NCBI GenBank assembly: GCA_938017575.1
Contig: CALIJC010000002.1
Span: forward strand, 1 to 32,987
From: an uncultured Patescibacteria group bacterium
GTDB taxonomy: Bacteria; Patescibacteriota; JACMRA01
DNA length: 32,987 bases
Direction: 5' to 3'
The position numbers and the translations under genes are program-made. Position 1 is the first letter of the stretch. Each line of letters begins with the position of its first letter. Shown here in pieces: positions 1 through 6,377 of the stretch. The notes beneath the pieces were generated by a model, which saw nothing but the letters and a program-made list of their open reading frames with translations, did not search any database and was not told the DNA's origin.

Positions 1-723
1 ATAGAATTTGAATTAGGAAACATCAACCCAGGTGAAACCAAAAACATTACCTTTGATGCAACTATTACTGAAGATATTCTAAACACTGATATAATATTAA
101 ACGAAGCTCTTATCACTTCTGATAATCTTCCTGACCAAACCGTTAGTACTCAATTCCCTGTTGTTGTACCAAACCAACCTAACCTAAACACTTCTTCAAA
201 AATTTGTAAGAAAAAAGGAACAGACACAAACTGTGACGTTGCTGGGTTAACTGCTGGAAATGACGTTACCTACACTATTAATGTAACAAACACTGGTGAA
301 AGCGACGCGTTTAATGTAAAAGTTTCTGATACTTTTGATGCAAGCAGATTACGAAACATTACCAATATTAATCCAAATGGATCGCTAGATGAAAACACAG
401 CAAACATTAACTGGGATCTAGGAACAGTAAAGGTTGGAGATACAGTAACCTTAACTTTTGATGCAACTATCAAAGATACAATCAAAAACGGTGATATTAT
501 TGTTAACAAAGCTCTAATTACAGCTGACGATTTACCTGACCAAGAAGTCATGGTTGATTTCCCAGTAGGAATCGTCCTAACAGAAACACCACGTTCTGGA
601 GGAGCTACAATTGCATTACTATTAGTTCTAATAGCTGGTGGAATCGGAGGATACTACTACTACAAAAAACACAACAAGATTGGAAAATCATTTGTTCCAG
701 ACAGAACAAGCGAATCTAAATAA
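1..723 (+). CDS. DUF11-repeat cell-surface protein, C-terminal part (start lies outside the window)
   Basis: The frame is open from base 1 for 240 codons and ends at TAA. Two beta-rich repeats of the DUF11 type (Ig-like stalk modules of surface proteins) are visible: the end of one (residues 1-57) and a complete one (about 60-190). Both carry FDATI and a later ALIT..DLPDQ block, so they are close copies; there is a cysteine pair at 69 and 78. A single hydrophobic segment (about 202-217) follows, then a short basic/polar tail (YYYYKKHNK). This is the architecture of a wall- or membrane-anchored protein with its repeats outside the cell. TPRSGG just before the membrane segment sits where an LPxTG sortase signal would be but does not match it. 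Probably a large adhesin or S-layer-like protein. A strong hairpin terminator follows directly. Confidence 0.85.
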   Translation: MEFELGNINPGETKNITFDATITEDILNTDIILNEALITSDNLPDQTVSTQFPVVVPNQPNLNTSSKICKKKGTDTNCDVAGLTAGNDVTYTINVTNTGESDAFNVKVSDTFDASRLRNITNINPNGSLDENTANINWDLGTVKVGDTVTLTFDATIKDTIKNGDIIVNKALITADDLPDQEVMVDFPVGIVLTETPRSGGATIALLLVLIAGGIGGYYYYKKHNKIGKSFVPDRTSESK

Positions 724-740
724 TAGATTATTCCAATTTT

Positions 741-765
741 ACCCGGTTATTCCGGGTTTTTTTTT
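741..765 (+). terminator. Intrinsic terminator of the DUF11 gene
   Basis: Perfect 6-bp stem ACCCGG / CCGGGT (741-746, 752-757) with loop TTATT, followed by nine T. The T-run leads straight into TTGACA (764-769), a -35-like element for the next gene, so terminator and next promoter are fused. Confidence 0.9.
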
Positions 766-821
766 GACAAAAAACAAAAAATATTGACTACTGAACTAGC
801 CAAGTTTATGAGGAAATAATT

Positions 822-1403
822 ATGGAAAACAAGAGTAAATTTAAATTAGCTATTCATTGTTTGGAAACTGATGCATCGGATATATTTAGAGTAAAGCTAA
901 ATAATCGTCTAAATTTACATCTTAACCCTAACCCACTTCGTGTATTAGCCACAACATACGTACAAGAAATGGCTAATAGTTATTCATTGTTTAGTAAATT
1001 AACCAGACTAATACAACTAGCAAAAAGCCATGACGGAAATTATGGAGTAGTTCATGTAAATTACCATGATGTTATATGGGTGTATGGAAGAGCTTTGTTA
1101 TCAGAAAATGAGTTCGAAATTCTAGCCGACCTAACACAGTGGATAACTAAAGAAGCTTATTCACCAGACTATCATATATATCTAAATTCAATGCCAGGGG
1201 ATTTATTAGGATTAATCCAAGAAAATCCCCATCCTATTTATCCTGCTTCTATATCAATTAAGCAAACAAAATTGCTATGTCAGTATATGAATGAACAGTA
1301 TGAATTAGCTGCATCTTACAAAAAAATGCAAATAATTTACGATCCTGCAACGCAAGAATTCCCAATAAATGAGGCTTTACAAAATGTAAGAAATTTAGTT
1401 TAG
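822..1403 (+). CDS. Deoxynucleoside-kinase-like protein without a P-loop (probable pseudoenzyme)
   Basis: 193 aa, ATG with AGGA at 811-814, seven bases upstream. Not recognised at first sight, but the block order follows the deoxynucleoside kinase (dNK) family: a hydrophobic strand where the P-loop should be (residues 7-19), NPNPL near 36, a helical region 41-70, then residues 79-108 resembling the family's ERS..D...A..L....S..E......W stretch (HDVIWVYGRALLSENEFEI), a PDYHIYLNSMP strand (115-125) matching PD..IYL..SPE, an ISIKQTKLL..YMNEQYE helix and a final strand MQIIYDP. The Walker A glycines and lysine are absent, the ERS/DRS motif is VNYHD, and the lid arginines are missing. It therefore probably cannot phosphorylate nucleosides. 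The assignment is inference from remembered family patterns; a fold comparison would decide it. Confidence 0.5.
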   Translation: MENKSKFKLAIHCLETDASDIFRVKLNNRLNLHLNPNPLRVLATTYVQEMANSYSLFSKLTRLIQLAKSHDGNYGVVHVNYHDVIWVYGRALLSENEFEILADLTQWITKEAYSPDYHIYLNSMPGDLLGLIQENPHPIYPASISIKQTKLLCQYMNEQYELAASYKKMQIIYDPATQEFPINEALQNVRNLV

Positions 1404-1425
1404 AGCTAATATTGAGCAGAAAAAA

Positions 1426-1450
1426 GCCCAGCGAAAAACTGGGCAATATT
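1426..1450. terminator. Bidirectional terminator between the dNK-like gene and nusA
   Basis: 6-bp stem GCCCAG / CTGGGC (1426-1431, 1439-1444), loop CGAAAAA. An A-run lies on the left (T-run for the minus strand) and a T-rich tract on the right, between two convergent genes. Confidence 0.85.
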
Positions 1451-1465
1451 TTTGGTAGATTTTTT

Positions 1466-2791
1466 TTATTCAGCCTGTTCAGGATTAGGTTTTTCTTGTG
1501 CATCTTGTTTTGGTTCAGCTGATTCAGTAGATTCTACTGTTTCTGAGTTTTCGGCTTCAGGTGTTTCAACATCATCTAAGCTTTGGATTTCAGGTTGTGA
1601 TTCATCGTTATCATCATCCACGCTCATTACCCCTTCTTGATCATCTCCCTCACCATCCAAATCAACTTCGGTAACATCCTCTTCTTCTAATGTTTCAATG
1701 TTCAATTCAACGTTTAATAGATCTGTAGCCAATCTAATATTTACACCTCTTTTACCAACAGCCAAACTAGCTTCTTCAGGATAGCAGAAAACATCAGCGT
1801 GATCTCTAGCTTCGTTTAATTCAACCCTATCAATCTCAGCGGGCTCCAAAGCATCCATAATCATACCTTCTAGATCTCCGTCACGGTATTCAATTACATC
1901 AATTTTCTCTTGCAAAGATGTAGAGATTTCACGCATTATATTAATTAAACGCACATTCTTACGACCCAAAATTGTACCAACTGGGTCAACATTTTCCCCT
2001 TCTTTGGCAGATACTAATAATTTAGTTCGACTACCAGCTTCTCTAACAATCTTATCAATAAATACTATTCCGCTAGCGACTTCAGGTACTTCTTTGGCAA
2101 TAATAGCTTTTACAAAATCAGTGTGCGTTCTAGATAAAACAACTCTAGAGTTACCTCTATCATCTTCATTGATGTCCAAAATCAAGGCCCTAACCATCTG
2201 ACCAGGTTTGAATTTATCAATTGGCAATAAATTATCTCGGTTAATGAACCCAACAGTTTGACCAATCTTTACCAAATATCCACCTTTTCTGAAAAAGTCG
2301 ATTTCAACAGTAACAATATCTCCAACCTTGTCTTTGAACTGTTGTAAAATTTTACTGTGTCTCGCATTGTTAATAGTTTGGAACAAAACCTGTTTAGCCA
2401 CCTGTGAAGCAATACGACCAAAATTCACCTCATCATCAATAACCAACTCTTTTCTGATTACATCACCTTCTTGGGCTTCTGGGTTGGATAGTCTAGCCTC
2501 AACAATACTAAGCTCCTTTTCTGGATTTTTTAGATCTCCAGGCTCACCTTCATAATCTTCATCTCTTTCAATTTTAGTTGGATCGACAACTGTCCATGTT
2601 TGGTAAACAGAATATTTTCCAGTATCCTCGTTAAATTTAGCATCGTAGGCTTTGTCTCTCTCTCCAAATTCTTTACGATAAGCAGCGGCAATAGCTATTT
2701 CAATTGCTTTCATGACTTCATCAGCTTCTAAATTACGTTCTATACAAAGCAGTTCAATGTGTTGTTTAATATCTTCTAGGTGTGTTGACAT
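1466..2791 (-). CDS. nusA: Transcription termination/antitermination factor NusA
   Basis: 441 aa from the ATG at 2791. An upstream in-frame TTG at 2830 lies inside the leader hairpin and would add 13 unrelated residues, so it is rejected. Domain order: N-terminal RNA-polymerase-binding domain (1-125), S1 domain (about 155-220), KH1 (about 235-300, degenerate GxxG loop GRKN at 276-279), KH2 (about 305-368, GKRG at 346-349), then a 70-residue Asp/Glu/Ser-rich tail with no recognised fold. NusA binds RNA polymerase and nascent RNA, and sets pausing and the efficiency of intrinsic terminators. It stands alone here; in many bacteria it is next to infB, which lies 22 kb away. No Shine-Dalgarno site precedes the ATG. 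The leader has an attenuator-like hairpin, suggesting autoregulation. Confidence 0.97.
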   Translation of the reverse strand: MSTHLEDIKQHIELLCIERNLEADEVMKAIEIAIAAAYRKEFGERDKAYDAKFNEDTGKYSVYQTWTVVDPTKIERDEDYEGEPGDLKNPEKELSIVEARLSNPEAQEGDVIRKELVIDDEVNFGRIASQVAKQVLFQTINNARHSKILQQFKDKVGDIVTVEIDFFRKGGYLVKIGQTVGFINRDNLLPIDKFKPGQMVRALILDINEDDRGNSRVVLSRTHTDFVKAIIAKEVPEVASGIVFIDKIVREAGSRTKLLVSAKEGENVDPVGTILGRKNVRLINIMREISTSLQEKIDVIEYRDGDLEGMIMDALEPAEIDRVELNEARDHADVFCYPEEASLAVGKRGVNIRLATDLLNVELNIETLEEEDVTEVDLDGEGDDQEGVMSVDDDNDESQPEIQSLDDVETPEAENSETVESTESAEPKQDAQEKPNPEQAE

Positions 2792-2816
2792 AGGTTGTTG
2801 TTTATTAAAAAATTTT

Positions 2817-2837
2817 AAAAAAATCGCCAAGTTGGCG
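2817..2837 (-). promoter_or_regulatory. Attenuator-like hairpin in the nusA leader
   Basis: On the minus strand CGCCA-ACU-UGGCG (2837-2825) is followed by A and seven U (2824-2817), an intrinsic-terminator shape. It lies between the predicted promoter and the nusA ATG (2791) with no gene upstream to terminate, so a role as leader attenuator is the simplest reading. Confidence 0.55.
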
Positions 2838-2860
2838 AAACAAAAACGATTTCTGAAATA

Positions 2861-2889
2861 AACATTACATGAAAATTAATATTTGTCAA
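2861..2889 (-). promoter_or_regulatory. nusA promoter
   Basis: Minus-strand TTGACA (2889-2884), 17-bp spacer, AATGTT (2866-2861). It lies back-to-back with the TTGACA at 2915-2920 that serves the divergent secreted-protein gene. Confidence 0.55.
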
Positions 2890-2995
2890 GATATTCTCGC
2901 CTACTGGGCTGCTTTTGACAATTATCCAATATTAAATAATACATCAATTAGAGTTGGTAAGAAACCATTCCAAAGAAACAATCGAGAAATGTACC

Positions 2996-3460
2996 ATGAA
3001 AATCTATTTTAGATTATTAACTGTAATATCTATATTGATTACCCTAGGAGTTTCGACAATAATCCCAGCTAAAGCAAAATCCAAAATTAAATGCTCTGGT
3101 GAACACCCTTTCGTCAGATGTGTTCTAGTTCCAGAAAAAGAAATAAACGTGCCAAAATTAAATACACCACCAGAAAATAGTTTTTGCATCGTTGAACATC
3201 AATCTGGATACCAAGTCGCGTTTGCAACCACAACCAAAATTGCCTGTAAAAAATTAAGATTAAAAATGTTTGATAGTAATTTTACAGTACTTGGCAATTA
3301 TCAAAAAGGGATATTGAACAATGATCAATCTACTCTATTCATAGCTAAATGCGAGAACAATAATTATATCACCTCTATAACAAACACTACTCAGATAATA
3401 TTTGCGCTGAATAATAAAGGGAAACAAAATATAAAAAATTGTGTTTTTTCTGTTCAGTAA
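2996..3460 (+). CDS. Secreted six-cysteine protein, paralogue 1 of 5
   Basis: 154 aa from ATG 2996; a longer frame from TTG 2954 would put 14 polar residues before the signal peptide and is rejected. Sec-type signal peptide: MKIYF, hydrophobic core (about 5-24), likely cleavage after AKA near residue 27. The mature part has cysteines at 33, 42, 64, 84, 119 and 149. The core shared with the next four genes is FCIVE..SGY (63-72), AC.KL (83-87), G.Y..G (100-105), C.N (119-121) and NC.F (148-151), with spacing C-x19-C-x34-C-x29-C. Even cysteine number and export suggest disulfides. No known family recognised. Promoter: TTGACA at 2915-2920 with a weak -10 near 2937-2943; GAGA at 2985 is the only Shine-Dalgarno-like site. 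Confidence 0.8.
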   Translation: MKIYFRLLTVISILITLGVSTIIPAKAKSKIKCSGEHPFVRCVLVPEKEINVPKLNTPPENSFCIVEHQSGYQVAFATTTKIACKKLRLKMFDSNFTVLGNYQKGILNNDQSTLFIAKCENNNYITSITNTTQIIFALNNKGKQNIKNCVFSVQ

Positions 3461-3486
3461 TACAATAATTTTACTATGTATGTAAC

Positions 3487-3515
3487 AGGTCAGTCAAAAA
3501 ACTGGCCTATTTTTA
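3487..3515 (+). terminator. Terminator after secreted paralogue 1
   Basis: 8-bp stem AGGTCAGT / ACTGGCCT (one G-U pair), loop CAAAAA, then ATTTTTA. Confidence 0.85.
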
Positions 3516-3541
3516 TCGAATTTTGCAATTTTAAGTGCGTA

Positions 3542-3574
3542 TTGACAAAACAAAAAACATGTGAAATTTTAACA
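3542..3574 (+). promoter_or_regulatory. Conserved 33-nt promoter element, copy 1
   Basis: Begins TTGACAAAA and ends TTTTAACA. It aligns without gaps to 4184-4216 and 4876-4908; 21 of 33 positions are identical in all three. TTGACA is followed after exactly 17 bp by a conserved AA-N2-TT hexamer, here AATTTT, a weak -10. Confidence 0.6.
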
Positions 3575-3622
3575 AACGCTGTACACAAGTCATGTAATCA
3601 AACAGATTAGGAGTATATAATA

Positions 3623-4108
3623 ATGGGTAAAAAATCTATTTTCTTGGTAGCCTTACTTTCTACTTTAGCAATTCAATCTGCTGCATCTTCGAATGAATCA
3701 AGTATATTTTTTCGACACAAAGAAATTAAATCTCGATGTCGCCTACCTCCACACAATTGTCATGACCCGAATGTAGTAAAAGAGTATGAGAGAATTAAAT
3801 CTATTAGGAGGAATAATCAAGCATACTGCTTCATTCAAGGATTTAATCAGTATATTGTGGAGCATGGTATGTTTACCAACATAGCTTGTGAGAAACTCAC
3901 GACTAGAGTTTCAGAATTGGGATTGGAATCTATTTCTGAAAGTGACTACACAAAAGGATATATAAAGCCGAATGGTACAACTAAATTTCACTTATTGTGT
4001 AAAAATGCAAAAGGGGTTTTCCACCTAAAGAAATATCAACAGTTAAAACAACTTCTCGATTTGAAAAGTACCAATCTATTTGTGGGTTGTACTTATTCAA
4101 TAAAATAA
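3623..4108 (+). CDS. Secreted six-cysteine protein, paralogue 2 of 5
   Basis: 161 aa; ATG preceded by AGGAG (3609-3613), nine bases before the start. Signal peptide MGKKSIFLVALLSTLAIQSA with cleavage near residues 20-23. Cysteines at 39, 46, 69, 89, 126 and 156; the last four keep the array spacing (20, 37, 30). The core is the most diverged of the five: YCFIQG replaces FCIVE, IACEKL is kept, DYTKG replaces EYQ.G, and GCTYSI replaces NC.F. The N-terminal mature part is basic with a proline-rich CRLPPHNCHDP segment that resembles CW-P-type segments in paralogues 4 and 5. Own promoter (copy 1 of the 33-nt element) and own terminator. Function unknown; extracellular or surface location is inferred from the signal peptide. 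Confidence 0.82.
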   Translation: MGKKSIFLVALLSTLAIQSAASSNESSIFFRHKEIKSRCRLPPHNCHDPNVVKEYERIKSIRRNNQAYCFIQGFNQYIVEHGMFTNIACEKLTTRVSELGLESISESDYTKGYIKPNGTTKFHLLCKNAKGVFHLKKYQQLKQLLDLKSTNLFVGCTYSIK

Positions 4109-4135
4109 TAATACAACGCGTTAATTAGTAACTTA

Positions 4136-4167
4136 CAGCCTGTTTAATCACAGGCTGATTTTATTTT
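4136..4167 (+). terminator. Terminator after secreted paralogue 2
   Basis: Perfect 8-bp stem CAGCCTGT / ACAGGCTG (4136-4143, 4150-4157), loop TTAATC, then ATTTTATTTT. Confidence 0.85.
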
Positions 4168-4183
4168 GAGGCAATCTCCAAAA

Positions 4184-4216
4184 TTGACAAAAGCCAAAAA
4201 ATGAGCAAACTTAACC
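4184..4216 (+). promoter_or_regulatory. Conserved 33-nt promoter element, copy 2
   Basis: TTGACAAAA at the start, AAACTT 17 bp after the TTGACA, TTAACC at the end; same length and register as copies 1 and 3. A TATAAT at 4235-4240 with TTAACC 18 bp upstream is an alternative promoter reading. Confidence 0.55.
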
Positions 4217-4220
4217 AACA

Positions 4221-4239
4221 TTATACTAAATCAGTATAA
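4221..4239 (+). promoter_or_regulatory. Perfect palindrome at predicted transcript start (5' hairpin or operator)
   Basis: TTATACT-AAATC-AGTATAA, 7-bp arms. It begins about 2 nt after the +1 predicted from the 33-nt element. The same arms recur before paralogue 4. Confidence 0.55.
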
Positions 4240-4266
4240 TAAACAATTATTGGAGCTTTTTAAACT

Positions 4267-4812
4267 GTGAGAATTCCTTTTCTTCAAATTGGTATACCTG
4301 CAATAACTTTATCTCTGTTTCTTGCCTCTAATACACAGGCAAATGCTGAGGTTAGAGTTCCAGAATCAACATGCACTGGTTTAACCAGCTTACCTTTCAC
4401 ACCTGACAGAAATATAACACTAGCGGAGTGTCAGGAGATAAAAAACAATCTCGAAAAAAGCACTACTGGAGAAAAAGTAGTTTCTAATAATACAATTTCT
4501 TTCTGCATAGTTGAAGGCAAATCTGGTTATAAATTAACTTTTGCACCAGATGCAGAAACCGCGTGCAATAAAATCACTGCATTTGTAATAACAAGCGAAT
4601 TCATTCCCATTGGAGAGTATCAAAGTGGTACTATTGATCCAACAGGAGAAAATATTCTAGACGCAACTTGTAATGAGCTGAGCTACAATGTGCCTATTAC
4701 AGGAAAAAAAGGATTGATAGTTAAAGTCTTTAGTGCCAGTGACAGCGGGGATAAAAATTGTAAGTTCAAGGTTTCCAGTCCAGAAACAGGAGTACTCGAT
4801 GATAGTTTTTAG
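4267..4812 (+). CDS. Secreted six-cysteine protein, paralogue 3 of 5
   Basis: 181 aa from GTG; GGAG at 4252-4255 lies 11 bases upstream. Signal peptide with core PFLQIGIPAITLSLFLA and a typical ANA cleavage site near residue 27. Cysteines at 36, 55, 80, 100, 135 and 165. Core blocks: FCIVEGKSGY (79-88), TACNKI (99-104), GEYQSG (116-121), TCNE (134-137), NCKF (164-167). It is closest to paralogue 4: EGK.SYK-type stretch, GEYQ.G, and the same C-terminus (D-D/N-S-F just before the stop). Promoter copy 2, a palindrome at the predicted +1, and a 3' hairpin identical to that of paralogue 4 mark a recent duplication of the whole unit. Function unknown. Confidence 0.82.
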   Translation: MRIPFLQIGIPAITLSLFLASNTQANAEVRVPESTCTGLTSLPFTPDRNITLAECQEIKNNLEKSTTGEKVVSNNTISFCIVEGKSGYKLTFAPDAETACNKITAFVITSEFIPIGEYQSGTIDPTGENILDATCNELSYNVPITGKKGLIVKVFSASDSGDKNCKFKVSSPETGVLDDSF

Positions 4813-4827
4813 ATAAATCCAACAAAT

Positions 4828-4856
4828 TGGCCAGCCCTCGCTGGTCATAAATTTTA
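4828..4856 (+). terminator. 3' hairpin after secreted paralogue 3
   Basis: 8-bp stem TGGCCAGC / GCTGGTCA (one G-U), loop CCTC, then TAAATTTTAG. The T-run is weak, so it may act as an mRNA 3' end stabiliser. Bases 4828-4854 are identical to 5464-5490. Confidence 0.7.
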
Positions 4857-4875
4857 GACTATTTCACTACTTTTT

Positions 4876-4908
4876 TTGACAAAATATAAAAAGTAAGGAA
4901 TCTTACCC
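4876..4908 (+). promoter_or_regulatory. Conserved 33-nt promoter element, copy 3
   Basis: TTGACAAAA at the start, AATCTT 17 bp after the TTGACA, TTACCC at the end. Confidence 0.55.
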
Positions 4909-4912
4909 ATCA

Positions 4913-4935
4913 TTATACTAATATAATCAGTATAA
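4913..4935 (+). promoter_or_regulatory. Palindrome at predicted transcript start of paralogue 4
   Basis: TTATACT-AATATAATC-AGTATAA: the same 7-bp arms as at 4221-4239 with a 9-nt instead of 5-nt centre. It starts about 2 nt after the predicted +1. Confidence 0.55.
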
Positions 4936-4961
4936 TTAATTCTATTAGAGTTGTTGATTGC

Positions 4962-5447
4962 ATGAAAAAAACTTTTGTTCAGTTTGGTATATTCTCCCTG
5001 CTTAGCTTGACCTTCCTTACTTCAATTGGGCTATCATCTAAACCTGCAGAGGCTAGAGTTCCCTGGTGGTGTGCGCAACCACCTAAAAGAAACATACATT
5101 GCCCACCATTTCCACCAAAATCTAGTGTCCGAAGATACTATTGTATTCTCGAAGGCAAAACAAGTTACAAAATTACTTTTAGTAATAAGGAGTCAGAAGC
5201 TTGCGATGGTATTACCAAATTAGTAAGCTCCAATCAATTTACAAAAGTTGGAGAATATCAACAAGGTGTTTTTAATCCGTATACAAAATACAACCTTTCT
5301 GTGACCTGCACCAATATTAATCTCACCAGAACCTTTGAAGGTACACCAGAATTAGTAACAGCAATAAATACCCTCGAGAGTTACAATTTAAAAAATTGTA
5401 TGTTCACAATTGGAGAAAAAGAGAAAAAGCTCGATAATAGTTTTTAA
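4962..5447 (+). CDS. Secreted six-cysteine protein, paralogue 4 of 5
   Basis: 161 aa, ATG; AGAG at 4946-4949 is the nearest Shine-Dalgarno-like site (12 bases away). Signal peptide MKKTFVQFGIFSLLSLTFLT, cleavage probably after AEA (residue 31). Cysteines at 37, 47, 61, 81, 116 and 146; the last four have spacing 20, 35, 30, the same as paralogues 1 and 3. A short proline/tryptophan-rich linker (VPWWCAQPPKR to CPPFPPKS) precedes the core YCILEGKTSYK (60-70), ACDGI, GEYQQG, TCTN and NCMF. The end is DNSF. It is the near twin of paralogue 3 in promoter, palindrome, coding end and 3' hairpin. No known family recognised; secreted location inferred. Confidence 0.82.
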   Translation: MKKTFVQFGIFSLLSLTFLTSIGLSSKPAEARVPWWCAQPPKRNIHCPPFPPKSSVRRYYCILEGKTSYKITFSNKESEACDGITKLVSSNQFTKVGEYQQGVFNPYTKYNLSVTCTNINLTRTFEGTPELVTAINTLESYNLKNCMFTIGEKEKKLDNSF

Positions 5448-5463
5448 CTAACCCAACCCAAAA

Positions 5464-5500
5464 TGGCCAGCCCTCGCTGGTCATAAATTTATCCTTTTTT
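5464..5500 (+). terminator. Terminator after secreted paralogue 4
   Basis: Same TGGCCAGC / GCTGGTCA hairpin as at 4828. Bases 5464-5490 duplicate 4828-4854 exactly, and here a T-run (5494-5500) follows. Confidence 0.75.
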
Positions 5501-5586
5501 TCTGATATCCGAATTGAATTTGTTGACAAAAGGTGAAATATAAGAAATAGATTGGTTGGAAATAGTATTGTTTACAAAATAAAATC

Positions 5587-6258
5587 GTGAATAAGGTAAT
5601 TCTACTTGGTTGGTTTACAATAATTAGTTCATCTATATTATTTTCTCCACCTGCAAATGCTAAGCCACAATTTGAAATACCCAAAGGAGAGGTTTGTACA
5701 AAAAGCAATCCACCAAGATGCTGGGACCCAGATAAGGTTAAGCGGATAAAAAAGCCAACATGTGATTCAATTAATCTCAAAATTTGTATTGGCCCAAATG
5801 CCAAAACTGATGCTAAATTATTCGAGAAACTGCATAACGCTCTAAATGTTAATTCAAAAAACAACCCAAAGCCAAGAACAATAGCCTATTGTATTTTTAC
5901 CCATTCTGGTGGATATATTGTCGATTTTGCTAATTACCCAAAATCCGCTTGTGAAAAAATCAAGCAAGCTAATAGATCCAATCAATTGATACGAAAACCT
6001 GTTGAATTTTCACCACCACCGTTCAATCCAGACGGATTCAAACCCAGGGTGAACAATTGGCTACCTCGATTACCAAGACAGTATAAAATTAAAAAAGGTA
6101 AAATCAATATCAGAGGAAATTCTATATTGATTGGCTCGTGTCCAACAAACTTCTACGTGAGTTTAAACAATGCCAGAGATTTAAAACTGGCATTGAGAAA
6201 AGCTTCAGATAACAAATTATTGAACTGTAAACTCAAAATAAAAAACCTGACATATTAA
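5587..6258 (+). CDS. Secreted eight-cysteine protein, paralogue 5 of 5 with insertion
   Basis: 223 aa from GTG; no Shine-Dalgarno site is visible. Signal peptide with core VILLGWFTIISSSILF and cleavage after ANA near residue 25. Cysteines at 37, 45, 59, 67, 102, 122, 185 and 214. The core is present: YCIFTHSGGY (101-110), SACEKI (120-125), a C at 185 and NCKLKI (213-218). C102-C122 keeps the invariant spacing of 20 and C185-C214 is 29, but the middle segment is about 28 residues longer (63 instead of 35), a proline-rich basic insertion (SPPPFNPDG, LPRLPRQ). RCWDPDKVKRI (44-54) echoes NCHDPNVVKEY of paralogue 2. TTGACA at 5523-5528 with TAGATT at 5548-5553 is the likely promoter. Function unknown. 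Confidence 0.8.
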   Translation: MNKVILLGWFTIISSSILFSPPANAKPQFEIPKGEVCTKSNPPRCWDPDKVKRIKKPTCDSINLKICIGPNAKTDAKLFEKLHNALNVNSKNNPKPRTIAYCIFTHSGGYIVDFANYPKSACEKIKQANRSNQLIRKPVEFSPPPFNPDGFKPRVNNWLPRLPRQYKIKKGKINIRGNSILIGSCPTNFYVSLNNARDLKLALRKASDNKLLNCKLKIKNLTY

Positions 6259-6265
6259 TGTCACA

Positions 6266-6300
6266 ATGCAACCAGAATTTCACTGGTTGCATATATTTTA
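6266..6300 (+). terminator. Terminator after secreted paralogue 5
   Basis: 10-bp perfect stem ATGCAACCAG / CTGGTTGCAT, loop AATTTCA, then ATATTTTATAG. A second palindrome (TGACAT-ATTA-ATGTCA, 6248-6263) overlaps the stop codon. Confidence 0.8.
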
Positions 6301-6306
6301 TAGCTA

Positions 6307-6353
6307 TTGACATTACCAAAATTGTATGGTAAGTTCTGTGTCATTCGTAATGA
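6307..6353 (+). promoter_or_regulatory. Promoter and 5' hairpin of the 6378 gene
   Basis: TTGACA (6307-6312), 17 bp, TAAGTT (6330-6335). The predicted +1 coincides with a palindrome TCATT-CGT-AATGA (6341-6353). Confidence 0.5.
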
Positions 6354-6377
6354 ATAGTTATTTTTGAGGAACACACA

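Noticed and set aside
2792..2830. TTG start for nusA adding 13 residues
   Set aside because: The TTG lies inside the leader hairpin and the added residues are read from the poly-T tract.
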